A stretch of 64,000 nucleotides of DNA. Source: Pseudomonas sp. URIL14HWK12:I12 (GTDB lineage: Bacteria > Pseudomonadota > Gammaproteobacteria > Pseudomonadales > Pseudomonadaceae). Each line of letters starts with the position of its first letter. Within the stretch, counting starts at the first letter, position 1. A program made the translations under genes and the position numbers. The stretch covers positions 744,001 to 808,000 of the forward strand of contig NZ_QEQL01000001.1 of NCBI RefSeq assembly GCF_003097135.1, written 5' to 3'. This document shows positions 17,556 through 26,854 of the stretch, in pieces. The notes beneath the pieces are model-generated. The model was not told where the DNA came from. It worked only from the letters and a program-made list of their open reading frames with translations, and searched no databases.

Positions 17556-18227
17556 GTGTACAACATCCTGATCGCCGACGACCATCCGCTGTTTCGTGAT
17601 GCTATCCACAGCGTGCTGGCCTCGAGCTTCGAGCATTGCCAGGTCAGCCAGACCTGCGACCTGCCCGAAACCCTCACCCGTGCCCGCAGCGATGAAACCC
17701 TCGACCTGATTCTGCTCGACCTCAACATGCCCGGCATGCATGGCCTGGGCGGCCTGGTGAGCCTGCGCAACGAGGCGCCGACCGTACCGGTGGTGATCGT
17801 TTCGGCCGAGCAGGACAAGCACGTAGTGCTGCAGGCAATCACCTGCGGCGCGGTCGGGTTCATCAGTAAGTCGGCGCCCCGCCAGCAAATCACAGACGCG
17901 CTCGGCCAGGTACTGGGCGGCAACGTCTATCTGCCGCCTGAAATCATCCGCAGCAGCACCAGCACGCCCCCCAGCCATACCGTGGGCGCCAGCGCCAATG
18001 GCGTACCTGCCGAATTGCTGCGTGCCCTGACCCGCAAGCAGTTGCAGGTGCTCGAGCGCATGGCTCGGGGTGAGTCGAACAAGATGATCGCCTACAACCT
18101 GGCCATCGCCGAAACCACGGTCAAGGCGCACGTCTCGGCGATTTTGCGCAAGCTGAGGGTGCACAACCGTGTGCAGGCCATCCTCAGCGCCCGTGAAGTC
18201 GATTTCGCAACTTGGCTGCCTTCGTAA
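17556..18227 (+). CDS. LuxR/NarL-family response regulator, ErdR-like
   Basis: A 223-residue response regulator. The receiver domain (1-120) has the acidic pair ADDH and phospho-acceptor Asp in [15 protein letters not shown] ~35-residue linker leads to a LuxR-type HTH ([36 protein letters not shown]). The sequence resembles Pseudomonas ErdR, a regulator of ethanol/acetate metabolism, but it may be a paralogue. The GTG start at 17556 is preceded by AAGGTG. No kinase gene is adjacent, so the partner is elsewhere. Confidence 0.9.
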   Translation: MYNILIADDHPLFRDAIHSVLASSFEHCQVSQTCDLPETLTRARSDETLDLILLDLNMPGMHGLGGLVSLRNEAPTVPVVIVSAEQDKHVVLQAITCGAVGFISKSAPRQQITDALGQVLGGNVYLPPEIIRSSTSTPPSHTVGASANGVPAELLRALTRKQLQVLERMARGESNKMIAYNLAIAETTVKAHVSAILRKLRVHNRVQAILSAREVDFATWLPS

Positions 18228-18325
18228 GCAGGCTCAGCTCCGCCTAGCCTGCCACTTGTGGGGTGAAACTTGTGGCTGCGCACAGGGGTCGTTAATCACT
18301 GACCCTGAAGTTTTGCGTGGTAGCC

Positions 18326-19456
18326 ATGAATGAGTTGATTCCAGAGCGCTGGCTGGATGCGGTGCCCTTACCCTGGCTCAGCACCCTGATCGCGGCAGCG
18401 ATCGCAGTGCTGGTGGTGCTGGTAGTGCGCTGGGCTGGCCTAATCGTGCTGCGCCGGGTGGCGCACAGTTTTTTGTTCGCCCAGCAACTGATCAAGTATT
18501 CCGAGAAACCCAGCCTGTGGCTGTTGCCGCTACTGGCGCTGCAGTCGGTTTGGACAGGCGCGCCGGATGACATCTACTTGATCAACAGTGTGCGGCACAC
18601 CAATGGGTTGTTGGTGGTGGCGGCTTTCATCTGGCTGGCACTGCGCTGCGTGCGCGCAGTGGCCGAAACCGTGGCCCTGCGCAACCCGCTGGAGGTGGAG
18701 GACAACCTGGCCGCGCGGCGTATCCAGACCCAGGTGCGGGTGCTGGTGCGCTGCCTGAACGTGGTCGTCATCTTGTTCGGCACCGGGCTGATGCTGATGA
18801 GTTTTCCGGCGGTCAAACAGGTTGGCACCAGCCTGCTGGCCTCTGCGGGCCTTGCGGGGCTTGCGGCCGGCTTTGCGGCCAAGCCTGTGCTGGGCAACTT
18901 GATCGCTGGCCTGCAGATCGCGATTTCGCAACCTATTCGCCTGGACGATGTGGTGATCGTCGAAGGCGAATGGGGGCGAATCGAGGAAATCACCGGCAGC
19001 TACGTCGTGGTCAAGATCTGGGACGAGCGGCGCCTGGTGGTGCCGCTGACCTATTTCATCGAAAAGCCGTTCCAGAACTGGACCCGAAGCGCATCGATGC
19101 TGATCGGCTCGGTGTTTCTCTGGGTCGACTATTCCCTGCCCCTGGAGGCGCTGCGCGAAGAGGTCAAGCGCGTGTGCGACGAGATCCCTCACCTGTGGGA
19201 CGGCCGAGTGAGCGTGCTGCAGGTCACCGACACCGGCGAAAAATCGATGCAGGTGCGCATTCTGCTCAGCTCGGCCGATTCGTCCAGGAATTGGGACGCA
19301 CGCTGCCATATGCGCGAACGCCTGATCACCTGGATCAACCGGGAATACCCGCAGTGCCTGCCGCTGCTGCGCGCCGAAATGTCGACACGCAGCGACCGCC
19401 CAGACCTTCACGAACCCGTGAAACCCAAGGATGTAGAACGACAACCACCGGTATGA
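18326..19456 (+). CDS. MscS-family mechanosensitive channel
   Basis: A 376-residue inner-membrane protein with about four to five spans. The pore-lining helix is GTSLLASAGLAGLAAGFAAK, followed by the MscS beta domain (QPIRLDDVVIVEGEWGRIEE) and a C-terminal alpha/beta domain. It should gate ions or osmolytes under membrane tension. The start is uncertain: ATG 18326 (MNELIPERW) is given, but GTG 18317 has a better-spaced GAAG. The C-terminal tail (RSDRPDLHEPVKPKDVE) is charged and variable. Confidence 0.9.
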   Translation: MNELIPERWLDAVPLPWLSTLIAAAIAVLVVLVVRWAGLIVLRRVAHSFLFAQQLIKYSEKPSLWLLPLLALQSVWTGAPDDIYLINSVRHTNGLLVVAAFIWLALRCVRAVAETVALRNPLEVEDNLAARRIQTQVRVLVRCLNVVVILFGTGLMLMSFPAVKQVGTSLLASAGLAGLAAGFAAKPVLGNLIAGLQIAISQPIRLDDVVIVEGEWGRIEEITGSYVVVKIWDERRLVVPLTYFIEKPFQNWTRSASMLIGSVFLWVDYSLPLEALREEVKRVCDEIPHLWDGRVSVLQVTDTGEKSMQVRILLSSADSSRNWDARCHMRERLITWINREYPQCLPLLRAEMSTRSDRPDLHEPVKPKDVERQPPV

Positions 19457-19474
19457 ATCTTGTTTTTGGAGTGC

Positions 19475-19491
19475 CCGCTTGCAGCAAGCGG
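19475..19491. terminator. weak intergenic hairpin between convergent genes
   Basis: CCGCTTG-CAG-CAAGCGG forms a 7-bp stem in the 56-nt gap between the mscS-like gene and the convergent small membrane protein gene. There is no U-tract on either strand, so termination is only inferred. Confidence 0.35.
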
Positions 19492-19512
19492 AAATGCAGC
19501 AGAGGTCTTGCG

Positions 19513-19767
19513 TCAGAGCATCTGGTCGTTGGTCATCATGGCCTGAACGACGATTGCTTTTTGTTGCTCGGTCAGTACGTCCCAGAGATGGGCCTTGGCG
19601 TAGTAGCCCAGGCCACCTGCGATGTAGAGCGACAGACCTACGATCATCAGCACGGACGCAAGCGACGTGCGTTGCGTTTCGTGCGCGTCATCCCGCGCCT
19701 GCGGGGTAAAACCTTCAACGATGCGTTTAACAGCGTGAGACAGGTACATCAGTACTTGGCGCCCCAT
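19513..19767 (-). CDS. small single-span membrane protein, hypothetical
   Basis: An 84-residue protein (MGRQVLMYLSHAVKRI...) with one strong membrane span, LASVLMIVGLSLYIAGGLGYY, between a basic N-terminal amphipathic segment and a short C-terminal helix (EQQKAIVVQAMMTND). The start at 19767 has GAAGAG five bases upstream, which favours it over the longer frame. It is not recognised as a named family. Confidence 0.65.
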   Translation of the reverse strand: MGRQVLMYLSHAVKRIVEGFTPQARDDAHETQRTSLASVLMIVGLSLYIAGGLGYYAKAHLWDVLTEQQKAIVVQAMMTNDQML

Positions 19768-20063
19768 GGCAACTCTTCGAACCTCGAGTGGAAGTGGACA
19801 GTGCGGCGCGCTGGCGCCGAATTGGCCCTCGAACAAAGCTCGGTGCCCGGCCGGCTTCTCGAACTCGAGCCGGTGCGATCACGAATGCCGGGCACGGAGG
19901 GGAGCCTTGCCCGTGGCGGTTGTATGATAACGCAGGTGATGGACGTGAAATAATTAGTTTGCTAAATATTTCCGACAAAAGGGCGCTCCGAGCGATCTTT
20001 CTCTCCCGCCGCCTCCACGTAACGCCAGGCTGATGCCTGCGCCACTAGCCACAAGGAAAACCA
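19768..20063. other. 296-nt divergent intergenic region
   Basis: No convincing coding sequence is seen here. The left part is GC-rich. At about 19945-19980 it turns A/T-rich and contains AATTAG-TTTG-CTAAAT (19952-19967), a near-palindrome of the kind bound by MarR-type regulators, about 95 nt ahead of the aldo/keto reductase gene. The region probably holds the divergent promoters of both neighbours. Confidence 0.4.
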
Positions 20064-21101
20064 ATGGAATACCGCGAACTGGGCCGCACAGGCCTGAAAG
20101 TCAGCGCCATCACCCTGGGCACCATGACCTGGGGCGAGCAGAACACTGAGGCTGAGGCCTTCGAGCAGATCCGCATGGCCAAAGATGCCCAGGTGAACGT
20201 GCTCGACACTGCCGAGATGTACCCAGTCCCCCCGGGCGGCGAAACCTACGCCACCACCGAGCGCATCATCGGTAACTACTTCAAGCGATACGGCGACCGC
20301 GCCGATTGGGTTTTGGCGAGTAAAGTGGTCGGCCCAGGCCGCATGGACCACATCCGGGACGGCAACCTTCGGCTGGACCGCAAGAACATTACCCAAGCGC
20401 TGGAGGCCAGCCTCAAGCGCCTGAACACCGATTACCTTGACCTCTACCAACTGCACTGGCCCGACCGCAAGGCCAATTACTTCGGCCAGCTGGGCTACAC
20501 CCACGACCCTGCCGACCACTCCACGCCCATCGAAGAAACCCTGGAAGTGCTCGACGAGCTGGTCAAGGCCGGCAAGGTGCGCCACATCGGCCTGTCCAAC
20601 GAAACCCCGTGGGGCACGATGCGCTTTGCGCACCTGGCCGAAAGCCGCGGATGGCCGCGCGTGGTGTCGATCCAGAACCCCTATAACCTGCTCAACCGCA
20701 CCTTCGAGGTGGGCTTGGCGGAAATCGCCCTGCGCGAGCAGATCGGGCTGCTGGCCTATTCACCCTTGGCGTTCGGCGTGCTGGCAGGCAAGTACCTCAA
20801 CGGCGCACGGCCGGCCAAGGCACGCCTGACATTGTTCGAGCGCTTCCAGCGTTACAACAACCCGCAAGCGGTTGCAGCGACACAAGCTTACGTGGAGCTG
20901 GCGAATCAGCACGGCCTGGATCCTGCGCAGATGGCATTGGCATTCGTGACGCAACAGCCGTTCGTGACCAGCAACATCATCGGCGCCACCTCGCTCGAAC
21001 AACTGGCGAGCAACCTTGAAAGTGCAACGCTGGTGCTGCCGCCGCAGGTGCTGGAAGGGATCGAAGCCATTCACCAGCGCCACCCGAATCCTGCGCCCTG
21101 A
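20064..21101 (+). CDS. NADP(H)-dependent aldo/keto reductase, Tas-like
   Basis: A 345-residue AKR-superfamily (beta/alpha)8 enzyme that closely follows the E. coli Tas pattern: MEYRELGRTGLKVSAITLGT, the insertion YPVPPGGETYATTERIIG after DTAEMY, and QLHWPDRKANYFGQLGY. Catalytic tetrad candidates are Asp and Tyr in DTAEMY, Lys in LASKVVG and His in QLHWPD. The C-terminal cofactor site is NIIGATSLEQLASNLES. The start ATG has AAGGA upstream. Physiological substrate unknown. Confidence 0.93.
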   Translation: MEYRELGRTGLKVSAITLGTMTWGEQNTEAEAFEQIRMAKDAQVNVLDTAEMYPVPPGGETYATTERIIGNYFKRYGDRADWVLASKVVGPGRMDHIRDGNLRLDRKNITQALEASLKRLNTDYLDLYQLHWPDRKANYFGQLGYTHDPADHSTPIEETLEVLDELVKAGKVRHIGLSNETPWGTMRFAHLAESRGWPRVVSIQNPYNLLNRTFEVGLAEIALREQIGLLAYSPLAFGVLAGKYLNGARPAKARLTLFERFQRYNNPQAVAATQAYVELANQHGLDPAQMALAFVTQQPFVTSNIIGATSLEQLASNLESATLVLPPQVLEGIEAIHQRHPNPAP

Positions 21102-21125
21102 CGCGGGTTAACGCCTAGAAGCGCC

Positions 21126-21183
21126 AGGGCGGTTTGCCGGGCCACGTGCTCTATTGAGCGCCGTAGCGCCCGGCAAACGCCCT
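21126..21183. repeat. large imperfect inverted repeat (58 nt)
   Basis: AGGGCGGTTTGCCGGGC (21126-21142) is mirrored by GCCCGGCAAACGCCCT (21168-21183) with one bulged base. The 25-nt loop contains a further small stem GCTC-TATT-GAGC. It follows the aldo/keto reductase stop codon by 24 nt. It could be a terminator without a U-tract, a REP-like element or a small structured RNA. Confidence 0.7.
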
Positions 21184-21235
21184 GCCAACGCTCCATCCCG
21201 GGCCGCGGCAACCACTGGAACCTGAACATCTTTTA

Positions 21236-21252
21236 ATGTAATAGTATTACAT
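21236..21252. promoter_or_regulatory. 17-bp perfect palindrome upstream of the DUF1624 gene
   Basis: ATGTAATA-G-TATTACAT is a perfect palindrome centred on 21244, ending 24 nt before the ATG at 21277. The symmetry and A/T content are typical of an operator for a dimeric TetR- or MarR-type repressor. No regulator gene is adjacent. Confidence 0.65.
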
Positions 21253-21276
21253 CTCATTTGTTCAGATAGCCTACCC

Positions 21277-22422
21277 ATGCCGCTCACCTATTCCCGCCTC
21301 CAGGCCATTGACGCACTGCGCGGCCTGGTCATCGTGCTGATGCTGCTCGACCATGTTCGCGAAACCTTTTTTCTGCATCGCCAGGTCGGCGACCCGATGG
21401 ATGTGGCCAGCACAGAGCCTGCGCTGTTCCTCAGCCGGACTCTGGCGCACCTGTGTGCGCCAGTCTTCGTGTTTCTCACCGGCCTCTCAGCGTGGCTTTA
21501 CGCCGAAAAGAATCCCTCGCCCGGCGCCGCAAGCCGATTTCTGCTCAAGCGGGGGCTGGTGCTGATACTGCTTGAGCTGACGTTGGTGAACTTCGCCTGG
21601 ACCTTCAGCTTCCCGCCTCAGGTGATCTACCTGCAGGTGATCTGGGCCATCGGCCTTTGCATGCTCACTCTGGCGGCATTGCTGTGGCTGCCGCGCCCAC
21701 TGCTGGCGCTGCTGGGGCTGGTATTGATCTGCGGCCATAACCTGCTCGACAGCACTCACTTCGCGGCCAGCCACTTCGCCCATGTGCCTTGGGCGATCCT
21801 GCATGACCGCGGCTGGCTTGAAGTGGCCGACAGCCTGCGTGTGCGCACCTCCTACCCGTTGTTGCCCTGGATCGGTGTGATCACCCTGGGCTACGCCACC
21901 GGGCCTTGGTTCAGCATCAAGGCCTCTGCCAGCCAGCGGCCGCGGCGGCTGTGGCTCGCAGGGCTGGGCGCACTGACGCTGTTCGCTGCGCTACGCGCAA
22001 TCAACGGCTACGGCGAAAAGCCATGGCACGCCGGGGCCGACTTTACCCATACCCTGATGAGCCTGTTCAACGTCACCAAGTACCCGCCTTCGCTGGTGTT
22101 TCTGGCGCTGACGCTGGGCATTGGCCTGTGCCTGCTGGCCACGCTGGACCGCTGGCAAGGGGCGCGCCTGTGCCGATGGTTGGCGACCTTCGGCGCGGCA
22201 CCGATGTTTTTTTACCTGCTTCACCTGTACGTGCTCAAGTTGCTGTACCTGGCCTGCCAGGCACAATGGGGCAACAACCAGGGCAGTTATTTCGGCTTTA
22301 GCCAGGTGTGGATGCTCTGGGTGGCAACACTGATGCTTGCGCTGCTGCTGTACCGGCCCGTTCAGGCCTTCGCCCAGCTCAAGGCGCGGCGGCGGGATAT
22401 CACCTGGCTCAAATACTTCTGA
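21277..22422 (+). CDS. DUF1624/heparan-alpha-glucosaminide N-acetyltransferase-like membrane protein
   Basis: A 381-residue integral membrane protein with about ten spans. The N-terminal family signature is RLQAIDALRGLVIVLMLLDH, followed by FVFLTGLSAWLYAEK. The family is related to membrane acyltransferases that move acetyl groups across the membrane, but bacterial members are uncharacterised. A near-perfect palindromic operator sits right before the gene, so it appears tightly regulated. The ribosome-binding site before ATG 21277 is weak. Confidence 0.88.
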   Translation: MPLTYSRLQAIDALRGLVIVLMLLDHVRETFFLHRQVGDPMDVASTEPALFLSRTLAHLCAPVFVFLTGLSAWLYAEKNPSPGAASRFLLKRGLVLILLELTLVNFAWTFSFPPQVIYLQVIWAIGLCMLTLAALLWLPRPLLALLGLVLICGHNLLDSTHFAASHFAHVPWAILHDRGWLEVADSLRVRTSYPLLPWIGVITLGYATGPWFSIKASASQRPRRLWLAGLGALTLFAALRAINGYGEKPWHAGADFTHTLMSLFNVTKYPPSLVFLALTLGIGLCLLATLDRWQGARLCRWLATFGAAPMFFYLLHLYVLKLLYLACQAQWGNNQGSYFGFSQVWMLWVATLMLALLLYRPVQAFAQLKARRRDITWLKYF

Positions 22423-22570
22423 TAGAAAACGCCGCCGGTGCTGGCCGGGTTGAACGCCATGCTCGGGGGCATGCTTCTGGCTGCGTTATTTCTGAACCGC
22501 GCACGTTGCAATGCTTGGAGCCGGCCGCGCAAAGCTCTACCCTGTGGCCTTCTCTCGCCAAGGAGCGCCC

Positions 22571-23941
22571 ATGCCCGCGCCTACCGATGGTTTGCCCCGT
22601 GACCGCTTGATCCCCGCAGTGATCGCCGTGTGCCTGGCCGTGGGTATGGCTACCCTCGACACCGCGATCGTCAACACCGCCCTGCCCACCCTGGCTCGCT
22701 CGCTCGATACCGATTCGGCGGCAGTGATCTGGGTGGTCAACGCTTATCAACTGGTGATGTTGGCAACGCTGTTGCCCTTTGCCTCGTTGGGCGAAGTGCT
22801 GGGGCACCGCCGGGTGTACCTTGGGGGCCTTGCCGTGTTCGTCACCGCCTCGCTGGTGTGCGGTTTGGCCTGGTCGCTGCCGTCGCTGGCTATCGCGCGG
22901 GTGTTTCAAGGGCTGGGGGCGGCTGCGCTGATGAGCGTGAATGCGGCGTTGCTGCGGTTTATCTACCCATCGAAGATGCTCGGCAAGGGCATGGGCATCA
23001 ACTCGCTGGTGGTGGGCCTCTCGTTCACCTTGGGCCCGACCGTAGCCTCTGCGATTTTGAGCGTCGCTTCCTGGCATTGGCTGTTTCTGATCAACGTGCC
23101 CCTGGGCCTGGCGGCGGCGGTAATGGCGTTTCGAAACCTTCCGCGCACCGAGCCTTCGCCTCATCCCTACGACCGCACTGCCGCGATACTCTGCGCCGGC
23201 CTGTTCGCCAGCCTGACTTTGGCACTCACCAGCAGCGCTCAAGGCGGCGCGGGCAGCTGGGCCCTGCTGGAACTGGCGGTGGCAATAGCCTGCGGCATCA
23301 CCCTGCTGCGCCGCCAGGCCCAGCACCCGGCACCGATCCTGGCACAGGACCTGTATCGCCGGCCGTTGTTCGCGCTGTCGTCGCTTACAGCGGTGTGTTC
23401 TTTCAGCACCCAGGGCCTGGCGTTCGTGGCGTTGCCATTTTTGCTGCAACACCAGCTTGGCCACAGCCAGGTAGCCACCGGCTACCTGATCACGCCTTGG
23501 CCAGCGGTGGTGGCGTTGATGGCGCTGGTGGCGGGCAGGTTGTCTGATCGCTACCCACCGGGAGCGTTGTGTGGCTTGGGGCTTTTGATGTTGAGTGCCG
23601 GCATGCTGGCGCTGGCCTTGCTCGGGCCAGGTGCGGCGCAATGGGACATCGCCTGGCGCATGGCGCTATGCGGCGCAGGGTTTGGTTTTTTCCAGTCGCC
23701 AAACCTCAAGGCCTTGATGACCAGTGCCCCTGCACATCGCAGCGGCGGCGCCAGTGGCGTGGTGGCCACCTCGAGGCTGTTAGGCCAAACCCTGGGGGCG
23801 GCGTTGGTGGCGCTGTGTTTTCACCTGAGCAGTGCGCAAGGCGCTTATGTCGCGCTGTGGCTGGGCTGTGCTTTCGCGTTGGTGGGTGCGCTTGCCAGTT
23901 TCATGCGCCTCACCCCGCTCGGCCGGGGCGCTCAAGGTTAA
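22571..23941 (+). CDS. MFS transporter, DHA2 family
   Basis: A 456-residue drug/H+ antiporter with 14 predicted spans. It carries ATLDTAIVNTALPTLA in span 1, the WVVNAYQLVMLATLLPF motif, the GRR-type loop LGHRRVYLGG and a motif C-like LGPTVASAILSVASWHWLF. The start at 22571 (MPAPTDGLPRDR) has AGGAG upstream. Monocistronic. The substrate is probably a drug or dye, not specified by sequence. Confidence 0.92.
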   Translation: MPAPTDGLPRDRLIPAVIAVCLAVGMATLDTAIVNTALPTLARSLDTDSAAVIWVVNAYQLVMLATLLPFASLGEVLGHRRVYLGGLAVFVTASLVCGLAWSLPSLAIARVFQGLGAAALMSVNAALLRFIYPSKMLGKGMGINSLVVGLSFTLGPTVASAILSVASWHWLFLINVPLGLAAAVMAFRNLPRTEPSPHPYDRTAAILCAGLFASLTLALTSSAQGGAGSWALLELAVAIACGITLLRRQAQHPAPILAQDLYRRPLFALSSLTAVCSFSTQGLAFVALPFLLQHQLGHSQVATGYLITPWPAVVALMALVAGRLSDRYPPGALCGLGLLMLSAGMLALALLGPGAAQWDIAWRMALCGAGFGFFQSPNLKALMTSAPAHRSGGASGVVATSRLLGQTLGAALVALCFHLSSAQGAYVALWLGCAFALVGALASFMRLTPLGRGAQG

Positions 23942-23954
23942 GGCGCGGGCCGGC

Positions 23955-24254
23955 TCAGAGCCTGACCAGGCCCTGGCGGGCGATACGTACCAGATGGCTG
24001 ATGACCGCTTGGGCCTGGGCCGCGCTGGGTGACTCGACCACAGCCAGGTCGAAGTGATCGTCGGCAATGGTCGACAGGTCATGGCCGCGCTCGACGAAAC
24101 GAATAGCCAACGCCGTGGCCTTCCCATTGCGCCGGGGCCAGCCGTCGAGGCATCTGAGCAGCGTGGGCTGGTGCTGGCCGCACAGCAAGATACGGGGGGA
24201 ATGGCGAGCCGCAGGCAGCGGGGCCAGGCAGACGATGGGGCGTGGGCAACTCAT
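23955..24254 (-). CDS. hypothetical protein, 99 aa
   Basis: A small protein starting MSCPRPIVCLAPLPAARHSP. It has an alternating strand-helix pattern (ILLCGQHQPTLLRCL, DDHFDLAVVESPSAAQAQAV) that looks like a partial Rossmann-like or receiver-like alpha/beta fold. The DLAVVES strand is characteristic, but I recognise no catalytic motif. It ends 13 nt from the convergent MFS gene. Coding status is likely but not certain. Confidence 0.55.
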   Translation of the reverse strand: MSCPRPIVCLAPLPAARHSPRILLCGQHQPTLLRCLDGWPRRNGKATALAIRFVERGHDLSTIADDHFDLAVVESPSAAQAQAVISHLVRIARQGLVRL

Positions 24255-24430
24255 TGGGGCTTTCTCCGCCTCGCAAACTTCGCCGGGCGGGGTGGGAGGC
24301 ATCACCGAGCCAGCGTTTTAGCGGTATTTTGCCGGCCCATATCGCCTGGCTGCGCCCCGCAAGTAGCTGTCTAAATCGGCGCATGAGGCAGCGATCCTAT
24401 GAAACGCTGCCGGGGATTGTCAAGGCGCGC

Positions 24431-25861
24431 TCAACGGCTGGCCACGCCGCGGTCACGCGGCTCCAGGCTTTCGCGCTCACGCGCAAAGGCAAGGTAGTAC
24501 TTGTTCACCGCATTCACGAAACTCACCGGGGCCATGCCCGCCTGCTCCTGGGCGATACGCTCGACCTGGAAGAACCATTGGTTGGGGTTCAGCCCACGAC
24601 GGCGCGCTTCGGCGCGCATCGCCTGCACCCGCTCAGGGCCCAGGTTCCAGGCTGCCAGGGTGAAGGCCATGCGCTCGCGCTCAGCCAGTTGCCGGCTGGC
24701 GAAAAAGCGCTGGCGAATCATCGACAGGTAACGCGCACCCGCCTTGACGTTGTTGTCCACCTCGCCAATGCCTTGCACGCCGACGCGTTGAGCGGCCTGC
24801 GGGGTGATCTGCAGCAGCCCGGTCGCGCCCTTGCCGCCGCGTGCGGCTGGGTCGAAAGCTGACTCTTTGAACGCCAGCGCGGCGAGGTCCAGCCAATCGA
24901 GGCCCGCTTGCGCAGCATTGTGCTGCAGCACAGGCCGCAGGGTTTCCAGGCGCTGGCGGTCTGCCCGCGCAAGAGGGTTGTGGATCTTGTAGAGCGGTGA
25001 GTAAGCCTTCGCCAGCGCCTGGTCCTGCTGGCTAGAGGCCTTGTACCCCTTGAGAAAGGCGTCGACCTGCTCGCGCAGCTGGGGCGCCTGGGCCCGTGTA
25101 TACCAACGCATGCCAGCGGGCGCGGCCAACGCCACCTGGTGCTGCGGCGCGAGGCCAGGCATCACACGGGCCCACCGGGTGGCGATCGGCTGCTCGACGA
25201 TCGTTAGCGGGTACACCTTCGCCTCGACCATCTCCAGCACGTCTTCCACTGCCAGGCTCGGGTCGGCCCATTCCACCTTCACCGGCGCGCGCTTGCGTGC
25301 CTGCAAGCGGGCATTGAGGGCCGCCAGGGGCTCGCCGGCGGCGCTGCCGCTGGGCAACACCAGGGTTTTGCCGGAGAGCTGGTCCAGTTGGGCGTAGCGC
25401 CGGCCGCCCTTGGGGCCCACCAACACCAACGACGACCCCGCAACGGTCGGCTGGCTGCCGGTCACGTTCTGCGCGTTGGCCAGGTCCATTGCCTCGCCCG
25501 GCGCGACCAAGTCCCCTTCCCCACGCGCCAGCGCCGCCAGCAGCTGCTCCTTGGCCCGGGGGATCAACTTGAAGGTCACTTTCTGGCCGCCGCCAGAGGC
25601 GCTTGCAAGAAATCGCTCGAACGCGTGCAGGCGCTGGTCTTCGATACCCACCACCTGCCCGCCGACACTACCCGAGCTGTTGCGGCTCTGGTTGACCAGC
25701 ACACGCAATACGTGTGCCCGGCGAATCTCGGGCAGGTCACGCACCGCAGCAGCATGCGGCACTGCATCAGGCCCATGGCCCTTGGCCAAGGCACAGGCCG
25801 GCAACAGCAGGCTGGTGGCCAGCAGCAAAAAAGAACGTTTCAATGGCAATCCCCCGTCCAC
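24431..25861 (-). CDS. MltF-like membrane-bound lytic murein transglycosylase
   Basis: A 476-residue envelope protein with a signal peptide ([19 protein letters not shown]). A periplasmic solute-binding domain (SBP_bac_3) spans ~45-290 and an SLT goose-type transglycosylase domain ~310-470, with catalytic Glu in [11 protein letters not shown], plus [15 protein letters not shown] and [11 protein letters not shown]. This architecture is that of MltF-type enzymes, which cut peptidoglycan glycan strands with formation of 1,6-anhydroMurNAc. The start is ambiguous: GTG 25861 is given, but the TTG nine codons in would give MKRSF with a better-placed GGGGGA. Confidence 0.88.
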   Translation of the reverse strand: MDGGLPLKRSFLLLATSLLLPACALAKGHGPDAVPHAAAVRDLPEIRRAHVLRVLVNQSRNSSGSVGGQVVGIEDQRLHAFERFLASASGGGQKVTFKLIPRAKEQLLAALARGEGDLVAPGEAMDLANAQNVTGSQPTVAGSSLVLVGPKGGRRYAQLDQLSGKTLVLPSGSAAGEPLAALNARLQARKRAPVKVEWADPSLAVEDVLEMVEAKVYPLTIVEQPIATRWARVMPGLAPQHQVALAAPAGMRWYTRAQAPQLREQVDAFLKGYKASSQQDQALAKAYSPLYKIHNPLARADRQRLETLRPVLQHNAAQAGLDWLDLAALAFKESAFDPAARGGKGATGLLQITPQAAQRVGVQGIGEVDNNVKAGARYLSMIRQRFFASRQLAERERMAFTLAAWNLGPERVQAMRAEARRRGLNPNQWFFQVERIAQEQAGMAPVSFVNAVNKYYLAFARERESLEPRDRGVASR

Positions 25862-25969
25862 CCTCCGCGGGCGTTGCCCTCGGACTGCGCCAAGTCACTG
25901 AAGTTCTTGGCTTTTCTTGGTTTTATCCGGCTCTGGTATGCTGTTGCGTCTTGCCTGAAGGTAGCCACC

Positions 25970-26776
25970 ATGCAATTGATCGACATCGGCGTCAACCTGA
26001 CCGCCTCCCAGTTCGATGGCCAGCACCAGGCCCTGATCGAGCGCGCCGAAGCGGCGAACGTGGTGCAGATGGTACTCACCGGCACCAGCCTTGCCGGGAG
26101 CGAAGCGGCTCTGGAACTGGCACGTCGGCTCGACCCGGGGGGCCAGCGGCTGTTCTGCACGGCGGGGGTTCACCCTCATGATGCCAGCCACTGGAGCCCG
26201 GCGAGCGAGCGACCGCTGGCGGCCCTGCTCGACGAACGGCAGGTGGTGGCAGTGGGTGAATGCGGGCTGGATTTCAACCGCGACTTCTCACCTCGCCCGG
26301 CCCAGGAAGCCGCCTTTGAAGCGCAGCTGGCCATAGCTGCGCAAAAACGGTTACCGGTGTTCGTGCACGAGCGAGACGCCCACCCCCGCCTGCTGGCCAT
26401 CCTCAAGGCATATCGCGATCATCTGCCGGCGGCCGTGGTGCATTGTTTCACCGGCGACCGCCAGGCGCTTTTCGCCTATCTGGATCTGGACCTGCATATC
26501 GGCATCACCGGCTGGATTTGCGACGAACGCCGCGGCAGCCACCTTCACCCTCTGGTGGCAAGCATCCCGTGCGGCCGGCTGATGCTGGAGACCGATGCGC
26601 CATGGCTGTTGCCTCGCACGCTGCGGCCCAAACCCAAAAGCGGCCGCAACGAGCCCGCCTACCTGCCCGAGGTGCTGCGCGAAGTGGCACGCCATCGAAG
26701 CGAGACCGAGGTAGAGCTGGCCGCGCACACCACCGCCTGTGCTCGTACCTTCTTCAACCTCCCGGATGTGGATTGA
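25970..26776 (+). CDS. tatD: TatD-family metal-dependent DNase
   Basis: A 268-residue TIM-barrel hydrolase matching E. coli TatD closely: [17 protein letters not shown] at the start, [10 protein letters not shown], the metal-binding Glu in [12 protein letters not shown], His in [10 protein letters not shown], His in [10 protein letters not shown], and the Asp in [11 protein letters not shown]. It acts as a 3'-5' exonuclease in DNA repair or degradation. ATG 25970 starts at the conserved first strand. It is divergent from the lytic transglycosylase gene. Confidence 0.95.
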   Translation: MQLIDIGVNLTASQFDGQHQALIERAEAANVVQMVLTGTSLAGSEAALELARRLDPGGQRLFCTAGVHPHDASHWSPASERPLAALLDERQVVAVGECGLDFNRDFSPRPAQEAAFEAQLAIAAQKRLPVFVHERDAHPRLLAILKAYRDHLPAAVVHCFTGDRQALFAYLDLDLHIGITGWICDERRGSHLHPLVASIPCGRLMLETDAPWLLPRTLRPKPKSGRNEPAYLPEVLREVARHRSETEVELAAHTTACARTFFNLPDVD

Positions 26777-26854
26777 TCTGGATCAACAAAAGCGTCATCT
26801 TGGCACGTGACAATACTGGCCCCGCGCCATTCATCGCCTGTCAGAGGACGCCTC

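Noticed and set aside
22409..23641. 410-codon minus-strand frame antisense to the MFS gene
   Set aside because: Low-complexity Gln/His/Arg-rich translation without domain or ribosome-binding site; the opposite strand encodes a clear transporter.
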